44,150 nucleotides of DNA, taken from assembly GCA_030645575.1 (NCBI GenBank), contig JAUSMJ010000079.1, forward strand, positions 1 to 44,150, written 5' to 3'. Under the pieces are notes generated by a model, which saw only the letters and a program-made list of their open reading frames with translations, was not told the DNA's origin and made no database searches. The position numbers and the translations under genes are program-made. Below are positions 39,760 through 44,150 of this stretch, one piece after another. Position 1 is the stretch's first letter; every line of letters starts with the position of its first letter. This stretch comes from Caulobacter sp. Lineage in GTDB: Bacteria; Pseudomonadota; Alphaproteobacteria; Caulobacterales; Caulobacteraceae.

Positions 39760-40460
39760 TACAGCATCACAGAGGCGGGCCGGTCATCGGCGGCCATGAA
39801 GGTCGGCGCGCGCGCCGTCGGGCGGTCCGCATGAAGCCGCCCCTCGACCCAGGACCAGAGGGCGCTGATCTCGCTGGCGGCGGAGCTGGAAGGCTCCAGA
39901 TCCTGCGCGGTCGAGCCGTGGGCCACGCTGCGCTGGTAGGCGACGCGCGTGCGCAGACCGATCGGCGCCACGGGAAAGCCCAGGGCGCGCAAGGCCGCGA
40001 CGGCTTCCATCAGCACCGGCGCCTCGATCGACTGTTGGCGGTGCGGGGCCTGGTTGAGGACGAAGGCCACCGGCTTGTGGAAGCGGGCGGCGAGGGCCGC
40101 GGAATCGGCCACCGCGCGGATGTCGAAGAAGTTTGGCCGGGCGACAACGAGGCACAGGTCGGCGCAACGGACGGCCTGCTCGACCTCCTCCTCAACGGAC
40201 GGACCGGTATCGACGACCAGCAGGCCGACCCCGGCGCGGGCCGCCTCCTGCTGACGCGCGAACAGGGCGCCGGGCTTGACCGCCTCGACCGCCGGTTCGC
40301 CCAGCGGACGCATGCGCCGCCACTCGACGGCCGAGTGCTGCCGGTCGGTATCGGCCAGCAGGGTGACATAGCCCGACGCATGGGCCGCGACAGCCAGATG
40401 GACGGCCAGGGTGGTCTTCCCGGTCCCGCCTTTGCGGGCAATGATGGCGAGAGTTTTCAA
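39759..40460 (-). CDS. Orphan ParA/MinD-type P-loop ATPase
   Basis: 233 aa with deviant Walker A KGGTGKTT at 10-17, DTDRQHSA (switch I) and LLVVDTGPS (Walker B/switch II). It resembles plasmid-type ParA proteins but no ParB-like partner or parS-like repeat is next to it, so its cargo is unknown. The start is TTG at 40460 with GGGGACAGG upstream; there is no ATG in a suitable place. It is divergent from the haemoglobin gene, with 161 bases between. Confidence 0.75.
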   Translation of the reverse strand: MKTLAIIARKGGTGKTTLAVHLAVAAHASGYVTLLADTDRQHSAVEWRRMRPLGEPAVEAVKPGALFARQQEAARAGVGLLVVDTGPSVEEEVEQAVRCADLCLVVARPNFFDIRAVADSAALAARFHKPVAFVLNQAPHRQQSIEAPVLMEAVAALRALGFPVAPIGLRTRVAYQRSVAHGSTAQDLEPSSSAASEISALWSWVEGRLHADRPTARAPTFMAADDRPASVML

Positions 40461-40621
40461 CGCCTGTCCCCGAACGAAACGCTCGGGAGGTGCTCCAGCA
40501 GGAAGCGTGCCCGGCCGGCGGGGCCGCTACAGGACGATCTCCCGCTCGACGCCAGCGGCCGCCGGGAAATCCCGATCGTGGCGGACGACCAGCGTGGCGG
40601 ACAGCACGCAGGCGGTTCCTC

Positions 40622-41146
40622 ATGGCCAAACCAACATCCCGCCCCTATCTAACGCCCGTGAGCGACCTCCCCGACTTCCACGCCACCGCCTACGCCCCGG
40701 AAGAAGCCCGCGCCCGTCGCGAGGCCGTCGTCGCGCGCGCCAGGGCGGCGACCGGCATCGACGAGGGCCTGATCTCCGATCTGGTCGAGGCCTTCTACCA
40801 GCGGGTCCAGGCCGATCCGCTGCTGGGGCCGGTCTTCGCCGAGCGGATCGCCGACTGGGGACCGCATCTGGCGCGGATGAAGCTGTTCTGGGGCTCGGTG
40901 GCGCTGGGCACGGGCGCCTATCAGGGCCGGCCGATGCCCAAACACATGCGGCTGCCAGTCGATGCGCGCCACTTCGACCGCTGGCTGGCGCTGTTCGAGG
41001 AGACCGCACGCGCACTCTGCACGCCGGTCGCCGCCGAGCACGTCATGGTTCGCGCCCGCAACATCGCCGAGAGCCTTGAGCTGGGCGTGGCCAACGCCAG
41101 CGGCGTGATGCTCGGCGTCGGCGAGCGGTTCGTCCGGCCGGACTGA
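40622..41146 (+). CDS. Group 3 truncated haemoglobin
   Basis: 174 aa. The central globin part reads ISDLVEAFYQRVQADPLLGPVFAERI then MKLFWGSVALGTGAYQGRPMPKHMRLP..HFDRWLALFEE, the pattern of trHb3. H108 is the likely proximal haem ligand. Such proteins bind oxygen or NO under microaerobic or nitrosative conditions. An unusual 25-residue N-terminal extension (MAKPTSRPYLTPVSDLP) precedes the globin. ATG 40622 is preferred over the longer frame, which has Pro/Arg-rich non-native sequence. Confidence 0.85.
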   Translation: MAKPTSRPYLTPVSDLPDFHATAYAPEEARARREAVVARARAATGIDEGLISDLVEAFYQRVQADPLLGPVFAERIADWGPHLARMKLFWGSVALGTGAYQGRPMPKHMRLPVDARHFDRWLALFEETARALCTPVAAEHVMVRARNIAESLELGVANASGVMLGVGERFVRPD

Positions 41147-41219
41147 AAGTCAGCAAGAACTGGGTCGCTGTCGCCTTCGACCCTGACCAGACTGGAACGC
41201 CTCAACACAGGAGTTCCCC

Positions 41220-41687
41220 ATGTCCTTCGTCGTCACCGGCCTGTCGCCCGAGCCCTTCGCCCCGCTGTTCGACCTGGACGAGGCCGCCCTGGCCGCGCTC
41301 GGCGTCATCCGCATGACCGTCGACAACAAGCCCGGCTTTCCCTGCCGCATCACCCTTGAAGACGCCGAGCCCGGGGAAACCGTGCTGCTGCTCAATCACC
41401 AACACCTGGACGTCGATACGCCCTACCGGGCCCGCCACGCCATTTTCGTGCGGGAAGGCGCGACAGCGACGGCGCGGGTCGAGAACGGCCTGCCCCCGGC
41501 GCTGGAGTCGCGTCTGCTGGCGATCCGCGCCTATGACGCCGCCGGCATGATGATCGACGCCGAGATCGTCGAGGGCGCCGAGGCGCGGCCGCTGATCGAG
41601 CGATTCCTCGCCGACCCGCGTGCGGCCTATCTGCACGCCCACAACGCCCGCCAGGGCTGCTTCGCGGCGCGCATCGACCGGGGCTGA
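41220..41687 (+). CDS. DUF1203 family protein
   Basis: 155 aa. RITLEDAEPGETVLLLNHQHLDVDTPYRARHAIFVREGA and AYLHAHNARQGCFAARIDRG are characteristic of the DUF1203 family, which has no known function; conserved His/Asn/Cys residues might bind a ligand. ATG 41220 has AGGAG seven bases upstream. It lies 73 bases after the haemoglobin gene and may share its transcript. Confidence 0.85.
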   Translation: MSFVVTGLSPEPFAPLFDLDEAALAALGVIRMTVDNKPGFPCRITLEDAEPGETVLLLNHQHLDVDTPYRARHAIFVREGATATARVENGLPPALESRLLAIRAYDAAGMMIDAEIVEGAEARPLIERFLADPRAAYLHAHNARQGCFAARIDRG

Positions 41688-41695
41688 TGACAGGG

Positions 41696-41727
41696 TGGTG
41701 TCAGCAGGCACGACCCTGCTGACACCA
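41696..41727 (+). terminator. Strong hairpin behind the DUF1203 gene
   Basis: TGGTGTCAGCAGG and CCTGCTGACACCA form a perfect 13-bp stem with loop CACGAC, eight bases after the stop. No T-run follows, so it may be a Rho-independent-like stop, a REP hairpin, or an mRNA-protecting 3' end. It insulates the uvrA promoter from upstream transcription. Confidence 0.55.
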
Positions 41728-41736
41728 TGCCGCCGC

Positions 41737-41751
41737 GTTCCCACAATGTTC
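41737..41751 (+). promoter_or_regulatory. LexA box (SOS operator) of uvrA
   Basis: GTTCCCACAATGTTC is an exact match to the alphaproteobacterial SOS box GTTC-N7-GTTC, 84 bases before the uvrA ATG. It abuts a TTGTGC -35-like element; TACATA at 41777-41782 may be the -10. uvrA is a known LexA target in Caulobacter. Confidence 0.85.
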
Positions 41752-41834
41752 TTGTGCAATTGGCGAGTCTGCGCACTACATACAGGCGTTGCGCCGCGCC
41801 TCCTCTGGCCGGCCGAGCGTTCCTCCCGGTGACC

Positions 41835-44150
<2,316 letters not shown>

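Noticed and set aside
40461..40621. parS-like or centromere repeats next to the orphan ParA
   Set aside because: No iterated motif or strong palindrome seen in the divergent gap.

Overview
The window is a GC-rich chromosomal segment whose gene content points to an alphaproteobacterium of the family Caulobacteraceae (Caulobacter or Phenylobacterium type). The strongest markers are a popZ gene (polar organizing protein), the Caulobacter flagellar set fliX / flgI-cheL-flbY, a dksA of the alphaproteobacterial single-cysteine type, and an alphaproteobacterial SOS box (GTTC-N7-GTTC) before uvrA. The taxonomic call is an inference from gene families; no 16S rRNA is present.

Layout. 1-140: end of an IS630-like element, cut by the window edge, lying right behind a transketolase-fold (AceE-like) E1 gene. 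2.6-6.9 kb: RND efflux operon (adaptor + permease) on the minus strand with a recognisable promoter. 7.0-10.2 kb: an outer-membrane-barrel-like protein, a class II aldolase-family protein and a divergent Tat-exported amidase. 10.2-10.9 kb: hicAB toxin-antitoxin pair. 10.9-15.2 kb: AMP-forming acyl-CoA ligase, a LysR regulator and a divergent operon of a carboxymuconolactone-decarboxylase-like protein, a YHS protein and a DoxX-like membrane protein. 15.3-21.0 kb: valS, popZ, a TolC-type outer membrane factor and an isoaspartate-methyltransferase homologue. 21.1-22.3 kb: tRNA-Cys, a small c-type cytochrome, an intrinsic terminator, tRNA-Asn and a 56-codon small ORF. 22.4-25.5 kb: ogt-type DNA repair protein, then the minus-strand operon kynU-glyoxalase-SDR. 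25.7-30.1 kb: a second RND adaptor/permease pair. 30.1-32.7 kb: a lipoprotein gene overlapping an Atm1-type ABC exporter. 32.8-35.8 kb: LOG-family protein, gltX, a compositionally odd orphan ORF, dksA. 35.9-38.4 kb: flagellar genes. 38.5-44.15 kb: acyl-CoA dehydrogenase, orphan ParA-type ATPase, group 3 truncated haemoglobin, DUF1203 protein and the 5' 772 codons of uvrA.

Functionally most of the window is housekeeping or envelope biology: two RND pumps plus a separate TolC, two aminoacyl-tRNA synthetases, DNA repair (uvrA, ogt), polarity (popZ) and flagellum. Regulatory logic visible in the sequence includes a LysR dyad overlapping the regulator's own start codon, repeat motifs around the hicA start, a palindrome embracing the -10 of tolC, a sigma-54-like promoter for flgI and a perfect LexA box for uvrA.

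The most notable non-coding signal is a series of strong palindromes placed directly behind stop codons, mostly at convergent gene junctions. Several share a GGGACAG or GGTGACAG head and look like REP-type mobile hairpins; another is an inverted pair of about 50 bp whose inner stem differs by compensating changes. No convincingly new multi-gene defence or biosynthetic system was seen. The best candidates for under-described biology are the LysR/YHS/DoxX redox module, the palindrome families, the orphan ParA, the proline/alanine-rich PopZ linker and the AT-richer orphan ORF at 34.9 kb.
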